Assembly: GCA_015064415.1 (NCBI GenBank)
Contig: SVSG01000021.1
Span: 1 to 39,525, forward strand
Reading direction: 5' to 3'
Length of the DNA stretch: 39,525 nucleotides
Origin: Oscillospiraceae bacterium
GTDB taxonomy: Bacteria; Bacillota; Clostridia; Oscillospirales; CAG-272
The notes below the pieces were generated by a model. The model saw nothing but the letters and a program-made list of their open reading frames with translations, did no database searches and was not told the DNA's origin. The position numbers and the translations under genes are program-made. Shown one piece after another: positions 39,481 to 39,525 of this stretch (its first letter is position 1; each line of letters begins with the position of its first letter).

Positions 39481-39525
39481 GCGGATTTAGCTCATTTGGT
39501 AGAGCGCGACCTTGCCAAGGTCGAG
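39481..39525 (+). tRNA. tRNA-Gly (anticodon GCC), truncated by window end
   Basis: Begins GCGGATT; anticodon arm CGACC/GGTCG around TTGCCAA (anticodon GCC). The T arm and acceptor 3' side lie beyond the window. Confidence 0.9.

Overview
The window looks like a chromosomal segment of an uncultured, low-oxygen Bacillota (Clostridia, probably an Oscillospirales- or Christensenellales-type gut lineage). This placement is inference from gene content: SpoVG, a PadR/DUF1700/DUF4097 set, YqeG, a lepA-hemW pair, a biotin-dependent Na+-pumping oxaloacetate decarboxylase, strong AGGAGG-type ribosome sites and many near-consensus sigma-A promoters with 17-bp spacers. Most of the sequence is fairly GC-rich. 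A few genes (about 2.4-5.4 kb, 6.9-8.4 kb and 25.4-26.1 kb) are visibly more AT-rich and may be later arrivals.

Layout. 1-2.45 kb: tRNA-Gly(TCC), a DUF975 membrane protein, and a YqeG-type phosphatase overlapping an endonuclease-IV-like TIM barrel. 2.45-5.4 kb: a sugar-catabolism unit (Gfo/Idh oxidoreductase and TIM-barrel isomerase) with a divergent AraC regulator. 5.4-6.5 kb: histidine phosphatase and tRNA-Ser(GCT). 6.45-8.5 kb: a small unusual island. The 3' end of tRNA-Ser is duplicated around an array of eight hairpins, followed by two AT-rich gene cassettes bounded by three copies of a terminator/promoter module. 8.5-10.5 kb: two membrane proteins and a zinc-ribbon protein. 10.8-15.1 kb: birA plus oadG, a biotin carrier, oadB and oadA, a complete sodium-pump decarboxylase with its biotinylating enzyme. 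15.3-18.4 kb: GH78-like alpha-L-rhamnosidase plus a methyltransferase-like protein. 18.5-20.7 kb: MATE exporter divergent from a DeoR regulator. 20.7-22.2 kb: EamA transporter, then about 500 bp of gene-free repeats. 22.2-25.4 kb: a double-headed QueG/reductive-dehalogenase-like iron-sulfur protein divergent from an AraC regulator. 25.4-28.3 kb: an AT-rich orphan gene, a phosphodiester glycosidase and a second Gfo/Idh oxidoreductase. 28.5-33.4 kb: lepA, hemW, an Xaa-Pro peptidase and a YfcE-like phosphodiesterase, with a large inverted repeat between lepA and hemW. 33.5-36 kb: PadR/DUF1700/DUF4097 operon and spoVG. 36.1-39.2 kb: murC, a methyltransferase and hslO (Hsp33). 39.3 kb to the end: tRNA-Asp, tRNA-Phe and a truncated tRNA-Gly(GCC).

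The most unusual parts are the tRNA-Ser-linked hairpin array with its repeated terminator/promoter modules, and the tandem-duplicated 771-aa iron-sulfur protein. The rest is a mixture of housekeeping genes, carbohydrate metabolism and small regulatory units. All functional calls are by reading motifs; no database search was possible.
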